This document shows, piece after piece, positions 38,242 through 47,874 of a stretch of 64,000 bases of DNA. Numbering within the stretch: position 1 is the stretch's first letter; the number at the start of each line of letters is the position of its first letter. Source of the DNA: Thioalkalivibrio paradoxus. GTDB taxonomy: Bacteria; Pseudomonadota; Gammaproteobacteria; Ectothiorhodospirales; Ectothiorhodospiraceae. The stretch spans positions 1 to 64,000 of the forward strand of contig JAABSC010000007.1 in NCBI GenBank assembly GCA_011390565.1. Direction: 5' to 3'. Made by a program: the position numbers and the translations under genes. A model generated the notes under the pieces. It was given only the letters and a program-made list of their open reading frames with translations. It did not search any database and was not told the origin of the DNA.

Positions 38242-40029
38242 TCAGACGCGGTCGACGTGTGTCTGCAACCAGAACTCGAGCAGCGCGAGGTGCCATAGCT
38301 TGGAGCCCTGGATGCGCGTGAAATGCTGGTCCGGCTCGGCGAGCAGCCGCTGCAGGTACTCCGGGCGATAGATGCCGCGTTCCCGTGCCGCCTGCGAACC
38401 CAGGATGTCGCGCATGAACTCGAGAAACTCGCCGCGCACGTACTTCAGGGCCGGTACCGGGAAATAGCCCTTCGGCCGATCCAGGACCGCGTCCGGCAGA
38501 CGCCCGCGCGCGATCTGCTTCAGCACTTTCTTGCCATCGTCGCCCAGTTTCAGGTGCGGCGGCATGCTGGCGGCCAACTCCACCAGTTCGTGATCGAGAA
38601 AGGGAACGCGGGCCTCGAGGCCGAATGCCATCGTCATGTTGTCGACGCGCTTGACGGGGTCATCGACGATCAGCGTCGTGACATCCAGAGCCAGCACGGC
38701 ATCGATGAAGCTGTCCGCGCGGTCGGTCTCAAGGGCGGCGAACGCATCGCGCAGCCATTCGCCGGCGATATCCGTGGCCGGGGGGTTGGCCAGCAGCTCG
38801 CGCATCTCGGGATCGTCCCGGTCGAGATAATGACGCCGGAAACGGTCGGCCCAGTCACCCGCACGCTCCTCCGCCATATTCGGATACCAGAAGTACCCGC
38901 CGAACACTTCGTCCGCGCCCTGCCCCGACTGCACCACCTTGACGTGCTGCGAAACCTGCTCCGCCAGCAGGTAGAACGCCACCGCATCCTGCCCGAACAT
39001 CGGCTCGGACATGGCCGCCACGGCTTCCGGCAGCCGACGCAACACCTCGCTGTTCGGAATCAGCGAACGCTGGTGGTCGGTGGCGTAACGCGCGGCCACC
39101 GGGTCCGAATATTCGAATTCAGAACCCTTTTCCTCGGGCTGATCCTCGAAACCCACGGAGAAGGTGCGCAGATTGGCTGCGCCCTCCTCCACCGCGAGCG
39201 CCACCAGGAGGCTGGAATCCAGTCCGCCCGAGAGCAGCACACCGACGGGGACATCGGCCACTTCCAGCCGGCGCCGCACCGCCCGCCGCAGACTCGCCTC
39301 GATGCGCTCGCGCCATTCCTCGTCGTCGATGACCTGCTCGGGGCGCCGCGCACAGAGCCGCCAGTAGCATTCGAGATGCTCGTGCCCATCGGACTCGATG
39401 ACCAGATAATGCGCGGGCTCCAGCTTGCGGATGCCCTGCAAGACGGTACGCGGCGCGGGGACCACCGCATGCAGCGAGAACAGCAGATGCAGCGCCTCGG
39501 GATCCAGCGTGGTATCGATCCCGCCGCTGTCGAGCAGCGCCTGCGTATTCGAGGCGAAACGGATCCCGTCGCGGCCGCGGGCAAGATAAAGCGGCTTGAT
39601 GCCCATACGGTCGCGCGCGAGAAGGAGTTTCTGGGCCTTGGAATCGAACAGAGCGAAGGCAAACATGCCGTGGAGTCGCGCGACCACACCCTCGCCCCAC
39701 TCGGCGTAGCCACGGAGGATGGTTTCGGTATCTCCGGTGGAGAAGAAGCGATGCCCACGGCGTTCCAGTTCGGCCCGCAGCGCTCGAAAGTTGTAGATCG
39801 CACCATTGAACACCAACGCCAGGCCCGTCTCCGGGTCGAACATCGGCTGGTGTGCGCGCTGCGAGAGATCGAGGATGGACAGCCGCCGGTGCCCCAGCGC
39901 GACACGGCCAGCGGCCCAGAGACCGTCGGCGTCCGGCCCACGGCGGGCGAGCGACGGCAACATCCGCGCCACGGCGTCGGCATTGGCCTGCCGATCCCCC
40001 CAGACAAACTCCCCTGCAATTCCGCACAT
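38242..40029 (-). CDS. Asparagine synthase family amidotransferase (N-acetylglutaminylglutamine amidotransferase-like)
   Basis: 595 residues. Cys2 (MCGIAGE) is the glutaminase nucleophile, with RRGPDADG and NGAIYNFRALRAEL; the synthetase half has the PP-loop LLSGGLDSSLL. Features such as the FSLHAVVPAPRTVLQGIRKL stretch and the ending QGSKLWHLALLEFWLQTHVDRV resemble the amidotransferase that makes the osmolyte N-acetylglutaminylglutamine amide, more than AsnB. That enzyme normally lies beside an acetyltransferase/ATP-grasp synthetase gene and a peptidase gene, neither of which is here. An asparagine synthetase role remains possible. Confidence 0.75.
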   Translation of the reverse strand: MCGIAGEFVWGDRQANADAVARMLPSLARRGPDADGLWAAGRVALGHRRLSILDLSQRAHQPMFDPETGLALVFNGAIYNFRALRAELERRGHRFFSTGDTETILRGYAEWGEGVVARLHGMFAFALFDSKAQKLLLARDRMGIKPLYLARGRDGIRFASNTQALLDSGGIDTTLDPEALHLLFSLHAVVPAPRTVLQGIRKLEPAHYLVIESDGHEHLECYWRLCARRPEQVIDDEEWRERIEASLRRAVRRRLEVADVPVGVLLSGGLDSSLLVALAVEEGAANLRTFSVGFEDQPEEKGSEFEYSDPVAARYATDHQRSLIPNSEVLRRLPEAVAAMSEPMFGQDAVAFYLLAEQVSQHVKVVQSGQGADEVFGGYFWYPNMAEERAGDWADRFRRHYLDRDDPEMRELLANPPATDIAGEWLRDAFAALETDRADSFIDAVLALDVTTLIVDDPVKRVDNMTMAFGLEARVPFLDHELVELAASMPPHLKLGDDGKKVLKQIARGRLPDAVLDRPKGYFPVPALKYVRGEFLEFMRDILGSQAARERGIYRPEYLQRLLAEPDQHFTRIQGSKLWHLALLEFWLQTHVDRV

Positions 40030-40268
40030 GCGATGTCACCCGTTGGGTTGTACCTAGTGGGCCATGCGGGAAGTTCGGTGCCTATGGAGCACGGTCAGAT
40101 GCGCCGGAGCAAGGCGGGCAAGTGCAGGAATAGCCATCCTATTTCAAACCTGCCCAACGCAGCGCCGGCGTGTCTGGCGAAGCGATCGGGTACCGAACTT
40201 TCCGCAGGGCGCACTAGAGTGTAACGCTCCCGGCAGGAAAGACAGAGACGGGTGCGCGGCAACCCGAA

Positions 40269-41219
40269 TCAGAGGCGAACGCGCGAGCCGCAACGGGCCA
40301 TCGACCACCAGTCCGGTAATGCCTGGTCCTCGGGAACACGCTCACGGAAGACGGCGCAGAGGAATTCGGCGAGCCCGCGCGCGGCGCTGCCCGCCCGGTC
40401 ATGGTCCTTGAAGGCCAACAACACGGGGACGACCTGCGTGGCGCCGGCTTCCAGCTCCAGCGCGACCAGTTCACCCCGATCCAGCGCCCGCCGCACCCCA
40501 CATTCCGGGAGCCACCCAAAGGCGACGCCGGCACTCACGCACCGCATCGCGGTCTGCACGTTTCCGACCGTCCAGCGCCGCTCGTCATCCAGCCAACCCC
40601 CTTCTCCCTCGCGCCCGACGGAGGGATCACGGATGACGATCTGCCGGCCCAGACGCAGGTCCCGCATCGATAGGGGACGCGCCTTCCGCGCAAGGGGGTG
40701 TTCCGGATGGGCCACACAGAGCATCCGGATCTGGCCCAGCGGCTCGGCGAGAAAGTCGGAGGGAATCGAAGGCCCGATGAGCAGATCGACAGCCCCCGAC
40801 TGCAGCAATGCCCCGCCTCCGCCGAGCATCGTTTCATGGATCTGTACCCGGGTGTGGGGAAACTGGGTGGAAAAACGGGCCAGCGCGTCTACCACGGGGT
40901 CCTGCGGCACGAATTGATCCACGCCCAGAGCGACCTCCGATTCAACGCCTTCGGCCAGCGCGACGGCAAGCGTCTCGATCTCCAGGGCTTCACCGAGAAG
41001 GTTCTCGGCCCGGCGCAGGAGCGCGGCCCCGGCGTCCGTCAACTCGGCCCTGCGACCCCGGACTTCGAGCACGGGCACTCCCAACTGGGCCTGAAGCTTC
41101 TGGACGGCATGATTGATGCTCGAAGGGCTCTTGTGCACCAGAGTCGCCGCCTTTGCGAAACCTCCGGCGTCGACCACTGCCTTGAGCATGCGCCACTGTT
41201 CGAGCGTCCCCTTCGGCAT
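40269..41219 (-). CDS. LysR family regulator next to RND pump genes
   Basis: 316 residues: winged helix at about 5-65 (LEQWRMLKAVVDAGGFAKAATLVHKSPSSINHAVQKLQAQLG) and a periplasmic-binding-protein-like effector domain. Divergent from the efflux genes with a LysR-type operator between, so it likely controls them. Its substrate is unknown. A 239-base gap between this gene's end and the amidotransferase gene shows no gene. The ATG follows GAGGAG and AAGGGC. Confidence 0.88.
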   Translation of the reverse strand: MPKGTLEQWRMLKAVVDAGGFAKAATLVHKSPSSINHAVQKLQAQLGVPVLEVRGRRAELTDAGAALLRRAENLLGEALEIETLAVALAEGVESEVALGVDQFVPQDPVVDALARFSTQFPHTRVQIHETMLGGGGALLQSGAVDLLIGPSIPSDFLAEPLGQIRMLCVAHPEHPLARKARPLSMRDLRLGRQIVIRDPSVGREGEGGWLDDERRWTVGNVQTAMRCVSAGVAFGWLPECGVRRALDRGELVALELEAGATQVVPVLLAFKDHDRAGSAARGLAEFLCAVFRERVPEDQALPDWWSMARCGSRVRL

Positions 41220-41276
41220 GTGCCCTTGCTCCTCGAATCGTTCTTCAAACGTCGGGCGGAAACCCATGCTTTTGAA

Positions 41277-41305
41277 GTTTAGTATTTCACTAAACCCTAA
41301 TACTA
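41277..41305. promoter_or_regulatory. LysR-type operator
   Basis: GTTTAGT-ATTTC-ACTAAAC (41277-41295) fits the LysR-box layout of a T-N11-A inverted repeat. A second, overlapping inverted pair, TAGTATT (41280-41286) and AATACTA (41299-41305), has a 12-base gap. The AT-rich site is 58 bases upstream of the LysR start. Confidence 0.6.
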
Positions 41306-41360
41306 GCACAAAGGGGAGGGATTGGGCTCAAGGGACCGGGGCTCGGCCACGGTGATTGCA

Positions 41361-41388
41361 GTGACAAACCGATGCGCGGGCGTACAAT
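41361..41388 (+). promoter_or_regulatory. Putative promoter of the RND efflux operon
   Basis: GTGACA (41361-41366), 16 bases, then TACAAT (41383-41388), about 60 bases before the membrane-fusion gene. The LysR operator lies about 65 bases upstream of the -35, a usual place for activation. Confidence 0.5.
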
Positions 41389-41448
41389 TGGGCTCCCTAG
41401 ATCGACCCCCTGACGATCCACATCGCCCGGTTCCCGTGGAGCATCCCC

Positions 41449-42558
41449 ATGTCCAAGCGCTTCATTCTGATGTTTATCGCCGTATCCCTGGTATTCGGCG
41501 GGATCTTCGGGTTCAAGTGGTTCATCGATGGCCAGATCAGTGCATTTTTCGACACCATGCCAACCCCGACCGCCACGATCACCGCGACCGAGGCCCGCAC
41601 GGACCGGTGGGCCGCCGAAGTCCGCGCGGTCGGGACCCTCGAAGCGGTCCAGGGCACGATACTGAGCACCGAGGTTGGCGGCATCGTGCGGGAGATCCTG
41701 TTTGAACCCGGATCGGAGGTGATGGCCGGCACGGCCCTGCTGCGTCTCGACAGCGAAACCTCGGAGGCTGAACTCGGCAGCCTGCGGGCCGCTGCTCGAC
41801 TGGCGGAGCAGGAACTCGAGCGTGCGCGCCAGCTCGCCCGCGAGCGGAATATCTCCGAGGCCGAGGTCCAGAGGCGGCAGAGCGAGGCCGAACAGGCACG
41901 CGCGGCGGTGCAGGCGCAACAGGCGCGGATCAACCAGAAAACCCTTCGGGCGCCGTTCGACGGCGTGCTTGGCATCCGCAGGGTCAATCTCGGACAGTAC
42001 CTTTCGCCCGGCGACGGCGTCGTGGCACTCGAATCGCTGGACCCCATCTATCTCAATTTCACCCTGCCCGAGCGGCGTCTGGGTCAGGTTCGCCCCGGCC
42101 AGACGGTCACCCTCGAGGTCGATGCCGGCGCCGAACGTTTTGAGGGGACGATCAGCACGATCGAACCCCGTGTGCGCGCCGCATCCCGCAGCTTCGAGAT
42201 ACAGGCGCGGGTGGACAACGCCGACAAACGGCTTCGGCCGGGACAGTTTGCGCGGGTGGAACTCGTGATCGGGGAACCGGAGGACGTGATTGTCCTTCCA
42301 CAGACTTCCATTCGCTTCAATACCTTCGGAAACTCTGTTTTTGTTCTTTATGAAGACGATGAGACGCTCCGGGTGCGCGAACGCTTCGTGCAGACCGGCG
42401 AACGCAGGGGTGATCTGATCCGGGTGATCGATGGCCTGGAACCCGGAGAGCGTGTCGCAAGCAGCGGGCTCCTGAAACTGCAGAATGAAACCCCGGTCCG
42501 GATCACCGACGAGGCCCAACCGAGCGAGGACTCGGACCCTCGTCCCGGTAACGCCTGA
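41449..42558 (+). CDS. RND efflux periplasmic adaptor subunit
   Basis: 369 residues: N-terminal membrane anchor (about 5-27) without lipobox Cys, biotinyl-lipoyl-like domain (about 60-95; STEVGGIVREILFEPGSEV), alpha-hairpin (about 100-155), and beta-barrel. It links the inner-membrane pump to an outer-membrane channel. The channel gene is absent from the locus, so a TolC-type protein from elsewhere must be used. Followed after 44 bases by the pump gene. Confidence 0.92.
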   Translation: MSKRFILMFIAVSLVFGGIFGFKWFIDGQISAFFDTMPTPTATITATEARTDRWAAEVRAVGTLEAVQGTILSTEVGGIVREILFEPGSEVMAGTALLRLDSETSEAELGSLRAAARLAEQELERARQLARERNISEAEVQRRQSEAEQARAAVQAQQARINQKTLRAPFDGVLGIRRVNLGQYLSPGDGVVALESLDPIYLNFTLPERRLGQVRPGQTVTLEVDAGAERFEGTISTIEPRVRAASRSFEIQARVDNADKRLRPGQFARVELVIGEPEDVIVLPQTSIRFNTFGNSVFVLYEDDETLRVRERFVQTGERRGDLIRVIDGLEPGERVASSGLLKLQNETPVRITDEAQPSEDSDPRPGNA

Positions 42559-42602
42559 GAATTGGCCGACCAAGACCTGATGCACTGACCGGGAACCCAC
42601 AC

Positions 42603-45600
42603 ATGCGCTTCACGGACCTTTTCATTCGAAAACCGGTGCTGGCCACCGTGGTCAGCCTGTTCATCGTGGTGCTCGGACTGCGGGCGATCGTCGATCTCAA
42701 CGTGCGGCAGTTTCCCGAGGTCAAGAACGCGGTGGTCACCATCAGCACCGCGTATATCGGCGCCGACGCGAATCTCATCCAGGGTTTCGTGACGACCCCG
42801 CTGGAACGCGAGGTCGCGGCTGCGGAAGGCATCGATTACCTGGTTTCCACGAGCGTCCCGGGATTCAGCGTGATCCAGGCCCACCTCCGCCTGGATCACG
42901 ATCCGAACGAGGCCCTGACGCAGATCGCCGCCCAGGTGAACAAGGTGCGCGGCGACCTGCCCTCGGAGGCGGAAGACCCGGTGGTCGAGTTGTCCGTGGG
43001 CGAGAGCATCGCCGCAATGTATCTGTCGTTCTTTTCCGACCGCCTGGAGAACAACCAGATCACGGATTACCTGACCCGGGTGGTGGAACCCGAGCTGTCG
43101 ACCATCGCCGGCGTACAGCGCGCCGAGATCCTGGGTGGGGAAACGTTCGCGATGCGGATCTGGCTGGATTCCGACCGCATGGCGGCGCACGGCGTGACCG
43201 GGCGGGATGTACGCGCCGCGTTGCTGGCGAACAACGTGCTGAGTGCGGTCGGCCGCACCCGCGGCCAGATGGTCGCCATCGATCTGACCGCGGCGACGGA
43301 TCTGTCGCGGCCCGAAGAATTCGAACAGTTGATCCTGCGCGAGGAAGCGGAGTCCCTGGTGCGCCTGCGCGATGTCGGCACCGTGGAACTTGGTTCGGAG
43401 AACTACGACGTATCGGTGCGGTTCAACGGCCAGAGCGCGACCTTCGTCGGGATCGAACTCTCTCCCGACGCCAACGCGCTGGACGTGATTGCCGAAGTGC
43501 GCAGCGTGTTCGAACAGCGGGTGCAGCCGCAACTTCCGGAAGGCCTGAACGCGTCGATCGTCTACGACTCGACCGAATACATCGAGAGTGCCATCGAGGA
43601 AGTCATCCTGACACTCGTTCTGGCGTTGGGCATCGTGCTCGTGGTCATCTACCTGTTCCTCGGCTCGCTGCGGAGTGTCTTCATACCGGCCGTTGCCATC
43701 CCGCTGGCGCTGATCGGCACCTTCCTGCTGATGCTGCTGATGGGGTTCTCGATCAATCTGCTGACCCTTCTGGCGATGGTGCTGGCCATCGGCATCGTCG
43801 TCGATGACGCGATCATCATGGTCGAGAACATCCATCGGCACATCGAAGACGGGATGGCGCCCTTCGACGCCGCGATTCAGGGCGCCCGCGAACTCGCGTG
43901 GCCGATCGTGGCCATGTCCACCACGCTCATCGCGGTGTTCGTCCCCATCGGCTTCGTCGGCGGCCTCACCGGAACGCTGTTCGTCGAATTTGCCTTCACC
44001 CTGGCCGGGGCGGTTCTGATCTCCGGTATCGTCGCGCTCACCCTGTCGCCGATGATGGCCTCACGCCTGTTGCGCGGGCATGAGGACGGCCGTCCCGGCG
44101 GTCGTCTGGAGGCCTGGCTGGACGCTCGATTCAACCGCCTGCAGGATCGCTATCGGAAACGCCTGCACGGCGCTCTGAACGAGCGCTTTACCCTGCTGAC
44201 GTTCGGGCTGATCGTCCTGGTCTCCTGCTACTTTCTGTTCATCACCAGCGCCACCGAACTCGAACCCCCCGAAGACCAGGGATTCGTGTTTTCCATCATG
44301 GAGGGCGATGCCTACATGGGGCTCGATCTTCTGGAGCGGAACACCCGTCTGCTCGACGGGTTCGACACCCAGATCCCCGAACTGCGCAACACCTTTATCG
44401 TGAACGGTTTCGGTGGAGGCGCCACCCCCAGCACCAACGAGGCCATCGCCGGCTTCGTGATGGCGCCGTGGGATCAACGGGAGCGATCGACCCAACAGAT
44501 TCTGGAGCAGGATCTCCAACCACTGCTGGACCGGATTCCCGGGCTGAGCATATTCGGTGTGGAACCGCCCTCGCTGCCCAGTCCGGGCGGTGGCGGAGCG
44601 CCCGTCAGCATGGTGATCGGATCCACTGGACCCATGGAAAATCTGGAAGAACTCACGGACGAGATCATCTCCCGCGCCATGGCCAGTGGTCGCTTCATCT
44701 TCCTCGACACCGATCTGAACTTCGACAAGCCACGCGTCGATCTGAAGATCGACCGGGACAAGGCCGCGCAGATGGGTATCGACATGGCCACGCTGACCGC
44801 CGATCTGGCCCCCCTGCTCTCCGGCGGCTTCACGGGTCGCTTCGCCATGGACAATCGCAGCTACCGCGTCATCCCGCTGGTACAGCGCAACGAGCGCCTG
44901 AATCCGGACCAGATCGGCGAGCTGTTCACCCGGACATCGGACGGCGAACCCATTCCGTTGTCGAATATCGTGACCCTCGAGGAGACCGTCGTTCCCCGAA
45001 GTCTTCGGCGTTTCCAGCAGTTGAACGCAGTCACGTTGTCCGGCGTGCCGCGCCCCGGCGTGACCCTCGGCGAAGCCCTCGACCTGCTCGATACGATCGC
45101 CGCCGACGTGCTGCCCGTCGGCTACACCATCGACTATTCCGGTCAGTCCCGGCAGCTCAAGGCCGAAGGGGCGCAGTTCGTCGCGACTTTCTTTTTCGCC
45201 CTGCTGGTGATCTACCTGGTGCTCGCGGCGCAGTTCGAGTCCTTCCGCGACCCGCTGATCATGCTGATGACGGTGCCCATGTCGATCGCGGGGGCGCTGG
45301 TTTTCATCAGCCTCGGGTTCACCTCACTGAACATCTATACCCAGGTGGGTCTCGTCACCCTGATCGGACTGATCGCCAAGCACGGCATTCTGATCGTCGA
45401 GTTCGCCAACCAGCTGCAGCAACAGGGCCGCACGATTCGCGAAGCCATCGAGGAAGCCGCCAGCCTGCGTCTGCGTCCGATCCTGATGACCACGGCCGCC
45501 ACGGTCATCGCGATGGTCCCCCTGCTGATCGCGACGGGCGCCGGGGCCGGATCGCGCTTCGCGATGGGCCTCGTGATCGCCAGCGGGATGACGATCGGAA

Positions 45601-45674
45601 CCCTGTTCACGCTGTTCGTCGTACCGGCCGTCTACCTTTACCTCGCCCGCTCCCGGTCCGCGGAGGCCGCGTGA
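42603..45674 (+). CDS. RND (HAE1) efflux permease
   Basis: 1023-residue proton-driven pump with twelve membrane helices in the AcrB arrangement and two large periplasmic loops. The proton-relay Asp401-Asp402 (GIVVDDAIIMVEN) and Lys926 (GLIAKHGIL) are in place. MuxB/MexF-like families are nearest by pattern; the substrate cannot be read from sequence. Stop lies 243 bases before cbbL. Confidence 0.94.
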   Translation: MRFTDLFIRKPVLATVVSLFIVVLGLRAIVDLNVRQFPEVKNAVVTISTAYIGADANLIQGFVTTPLEREVAAAEGIDYLVSTSVPGFSVIQAHLRLDHDPNEALTQIAAQVNKVRGDLPSEAEDPVVELSVGESIAAMYLSFFSDRLENNQITDYLTRVVEPELSTIAGVQRAEILGGETFAMRIWLDSDRMAAHGVTGRDVRAALLANNVLSAVGRTRGQMVAIDLTAATDLSRPEEFEQLILREEAESLVRLRDVGTVELGSENYDVSVRFNGQSATFVGIELSPDANALDVIAEVRSVFEQRVQPQLPEGLNASIVYDSTEYIESAIEEVILTLVLALGIVLVVIYLFLGSLRSVFIPAVAIPLALIGTFLLMLLMGFSINLLTLLAMVLAIGIVVDDAIIMVENIHRHIEDGMAPFDAAIQGARELAWPIVAMSTTLIAVFVPIGFVGGLTGTLFVEFAFTLAGAVLISGIVALTLSPMMASRLLRGHEDGRPGGRLEAWLDARFNRLQDRYRKRLHGALNERFTLLTFGLIVLVSCYFLFITSATELEPPEDQGFVFSIMEGDAYMGLDLLERNTRLLDGFDTQIPELRNTFIVNGFGGGATPSTNEAIAGFVMAPWDQRERSTQQILEQDLQPLLDRIPGLSIFGVEPPSLPSPGGGGAPVSMVIGSTGPMENLEELTDEIISRAMASGRFIFLDTDLNFDKPRVDLKIDRDKAAQMGIDMATLTADLAPLLSGGFTGRFAMDNRSYRVIPLVQRNERLNPDQIGELFTRTSDGEPIPLSNIVTLEETVVPRSLRRFQQLNAVTLSGVPRPGVTLGEALDLLDTIAADVLPVGYTIDYSGQSRQLKAEGAQFVATFFFALLVIYLVLAAQFESFRDPLIMLMTVPMSIAGALVFISLGFTSLNIYTQVGLVTLIGLIAKHGILIVEFANQLQQQGRTIREAIEEAASLRLRPILMTTAATVIAMVPLLIATGAGAGSRFAMGLVIASGMTIGTLFTLFVVPAVYLYLARSRSAEAA

Positions 45675-45801
45675 CACGCCCCTCCCTGGGGAACAATCGA
45701 GACCAGACGTTCCAACCACAATCGAAATGGGTAATAATCGTCCCGATCGGCGGGAACCACCCCCCGCCACGCGACCGATCACCACCGCCGAGCCGCCACG
45801 C

Positions 45802-45868
45802 ATAGATAATTCGCAATCAATACCATCTAAACTATCTATTTGTTATTGGCTATCGGTCTTTCTACTCT
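45802..45868 (+). promoter_or_regulatory. cbb/cso operon promoter with putative CbbR site
   Basis: The gap upstream of cbbL turns AT-rich here. ATAGATA (45802-45808) and TATCTAT (45833-45839) form an inverted repeat, and TAA-N7-TCA at 45807-45819 fits the TNA-N7-TNA CbbR consensus. TTGTTA (45840-45845), 17 bases, TACTCT (45863-45868) is a plausible promoter directly downstream, as expected for a CbbR-activated start. The remaining part of the gap holds no gene. Confidence 0.5.
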
Positions 45869-45917
45869 GACCCACCGATCTCACCATCCGATTTCTACAA
45901 CGCGCAGGAGACAACCA

Positions 45918-47339
45918 ATGGCCGTCAAGAAATACGACGCGGGTGTGAAGGACTACCGCGAAACCTATTGGATGCCGGACTACATTCCGCTGGAAACCGA
46001 TCTCCTGGCGGTATTCAAGATCACCCCCCAGCCCGGCGTCGATCGCGAAGAAGCCGCTGCGGCAGTGGCGGCGGAGTCCTCGACCGGCACCTGGACCACC
46101 GTCTGGACCGACCTGCTGACGGACATGGACTACTACAAGGGCCGCGCCTACCGCATCGAAGACGTGCCGGGCGATGACACCTGCTACTACGCGTTCGTGG
46201 CCTACCCGATCGACCTGTTTGAAGAGGGCTCGGTGGTCAACGTGTTCACCTCGCTGGTCGGCAACGTGTTCGGCTTCAAGGCGGTCCGCGCGCTGCGCCT
46301 CGAGGACGTTCGCTTCCCGATCGCGTACGTGAAGACCTGCGGCGGCCCCCCGATGGGCATCCAGGTCGAGCGCGACACGATGAACAAGTACGGCCGTCCG
46401 CTGCTGGGCTGCACGATCAAGCCGAAGCTCGGCCTGTCCGGCAAGAACTACGGCCGCGCCGTGTACGAGTGCCTGCGTGGCGGCCTCGACTTCACCAAGG
46501 ACGACGAGAACATCAACAGCCAGCCGTTCATGCGCTGGCGTCAGCGCTTCGACTTCGTCCAGGAGGCCATCCTGAAGGCCGAGGCGGAGACCGGTGAGCG
46601 CAAGGGTCATTACCTCAACGTGACCGCACCGACCCCGGAAGAAATGTACAAGCGGGCCGAATACGCGAAAGAGATCGGCGCGCCGATCATCATGCACGAC
46701 TACATCACCGGCGGTTTCTGCGCCAATACGGGTCTGGCCAACTGGTGCCGTGACAACGGCATGCTTCTGCACATCCACCGTGCGATGCACGCGGTTATCG
46801 ACCGCAACCCGCACCACGGCATCCATTTCCGCGTGCTGACGAAGATCCTGCGCCTGTCCGGTGGCGACCATCTGCACACCGGCACCGTGGTCGGCAAGCT
46901 CGAAGGTGACCGTGCCTCGACGCTGGGCTGGATCGACCTGCTCCGCGAGTCGTTCGTCCCCGAAGACCGCTCGCGCGGCCTGTTCTTCGACCAGGACTGG
47001 GGCTCCATGCCCGGCGCGTTCGCGGTCGCTTCCGGTGGTATCCACGTCTGGCACATGCCGGCACTGGTGGCCATCTTCGGCGACGACTCCGTGCTGCAGT
47101 TCGGCGGCGGCACCCTGGGTCATCCCTGGGGCAACGCGGCGGGTGCGGCGGCCAACCGTGTGGCGCTGGAGGCCTGCGTCCAGGCGCGCAACGAAGGTCG
47201 TCAGATCGAACGCGAAGGCAAGGAAATCCTCACTGCCGCTGCCCAGCACAGCCCCGAACTGAAGATCGCCATGGAAACGTGGAAGGAAATCAAGTTCGAG
47301 TTCGACACCGTCGACAAGCTGGACATCGCGAACAAGTAA
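45918..47339 (+). CDS. cbbL: RuBisCO large subunit, form IA
   Basis: Carboxylates ribulose bisphosphate. 473 residues starting [18 protein letters not shown]. Carbamylated Lys194 in [10 protein letters not shown], catalytic Lys168 in TIKPK, His-rich GIHFRVL and loop-6 [10 protein letters not shown] are present. The neighbouring carboxysome genes show that it is the carboxysomal (IAc) type. AGGAG lies seven bases before the ATG. First gene of the operon. Confidence 0.98.
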   Translation: MAVKKYDAGVKDYRETYWMPDYIPLETDLLAVFKITPQPGVDREEAAAAVAAESSTGTWTTVWTDLLTDMDYYKGRAYRIEDVPGDDTCYYAFVAYPIDLFEEGSVVNVFTSLVGNVFGFKAVRALRLEDVRFPIAYVKTCGGPPMGIQVERDTMNKYGRPLLGCTIKPKLGLSGKNYGRAVYECLRGGLDFTKDDENINSQPFMRWRQRFDFVQEAILKAEAETGERKGHYLNVTAPTPEEMYKRAEYAKEIGAPIIMHDYITGGFCANTGLANWCRDNGMLLHIHRAMHAVIDRNPHHGIHFRVLTKILRLSGGDHLHTGTVVGKLEGDRASTLGWIDLLRESFVPEDRSRGLFFDQDWGSMPGAFAVASGGIHVWHMPALVAIFGDDSVLQFGGGTLGHPWGNAAGAAANRVALEACVQARNEGRQIEREGKEILTAAAQHSPELKIAMETWKEIKFEFDTVDKLDIANK

Positions 47340-47425
47340 TGATCCCCGGGGTCTGAATCCGCCGGACGCCCGAGGGCTCCGGGTGGATCGGACCGGGTTA
47401 AACCGCTTACCAGAGGAAGACCGAT

Positions 47426-47749
47426 ATGGCCGTTCAAGTTTACAAGTCGTCGACCAAATACGAGACCTTCTCCTACCTGCCGCCGATGACGGCGGAGCAG
47501 ATCCGCGCTCAGATCGCCTACTCCATCAGCCAGGGCTGGAACCCGGCCGTGGAGCACACCGAGAAGGGCAAGTCGATGAGCAACTACTGGTACATGTGGA
47601 AGCTGCCGTTGTTTGGCGAGCAGTCCGTCGATGCCGTGCTCACGGAACTGGATGCCTGCCACCGAGAGTTCCCGGACCACCTGGTGCGTTTCATCGCGTA
47701 TGACAACTACGCGCAGAGCCAGGGCATGGCGTTTGTGGTGTACCGCTAA
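47426..47749 (+). CDS. cbbS: RuBisCO small subunit, form IA
   Basis: 107-residue small subunit ([20 protein letters not shown] ... [20 protein letters not shown]); the L8S8 holoenzyme partner. Cargo of the alpha-carboxysome, bound by the CsoS2 N-terminal repeats at the large/small subunit interface. Confidence 0.97.
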   Translation: MAVQVYKSSTKYETFSYLPPMTAEQIRAQIAYSISQGWNPAVEHTEKGKSMSNYWYMWKLPLFGEQSVDAVLTELDACHREFPDHLVRFIAYDNYAQSQGMAFVVYR

Positions 47750-47767
47750 TTCGTCGCGGAGTACTGT

Positions 47768-47788
47768 CGGGTGGCCTGTGGCCACCCG
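47768..47788 (+). terminator. Stem-loop between cbbS and csoS2
   Basis: CGGGTGGCC-TGT-GGCCACCCG is a perfect 9-bp stem with a 3-base loop and no T-run. It lies 18 bases after the cbbS stop. It is likely a leaky terminator or an RNase block that keeps cbbLS mRNA above shell-gene mRNA. Confidence 0.55.
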
Positions 47789-47874
47789 TGAACCACCTTT
47801 CCGCAAGTTGTTTGCCGGCATGGCGGCCGCATCGCACCGCGATTCCTGCAGACCCCAACCGTTCGAGGTACGTG

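Noticed and set aside
38323..40224. A 633-codon rightward frame opposite the amidotransferase gene
   Set aside because: It mirrors the amidotransferase frame and has no recognised domain.
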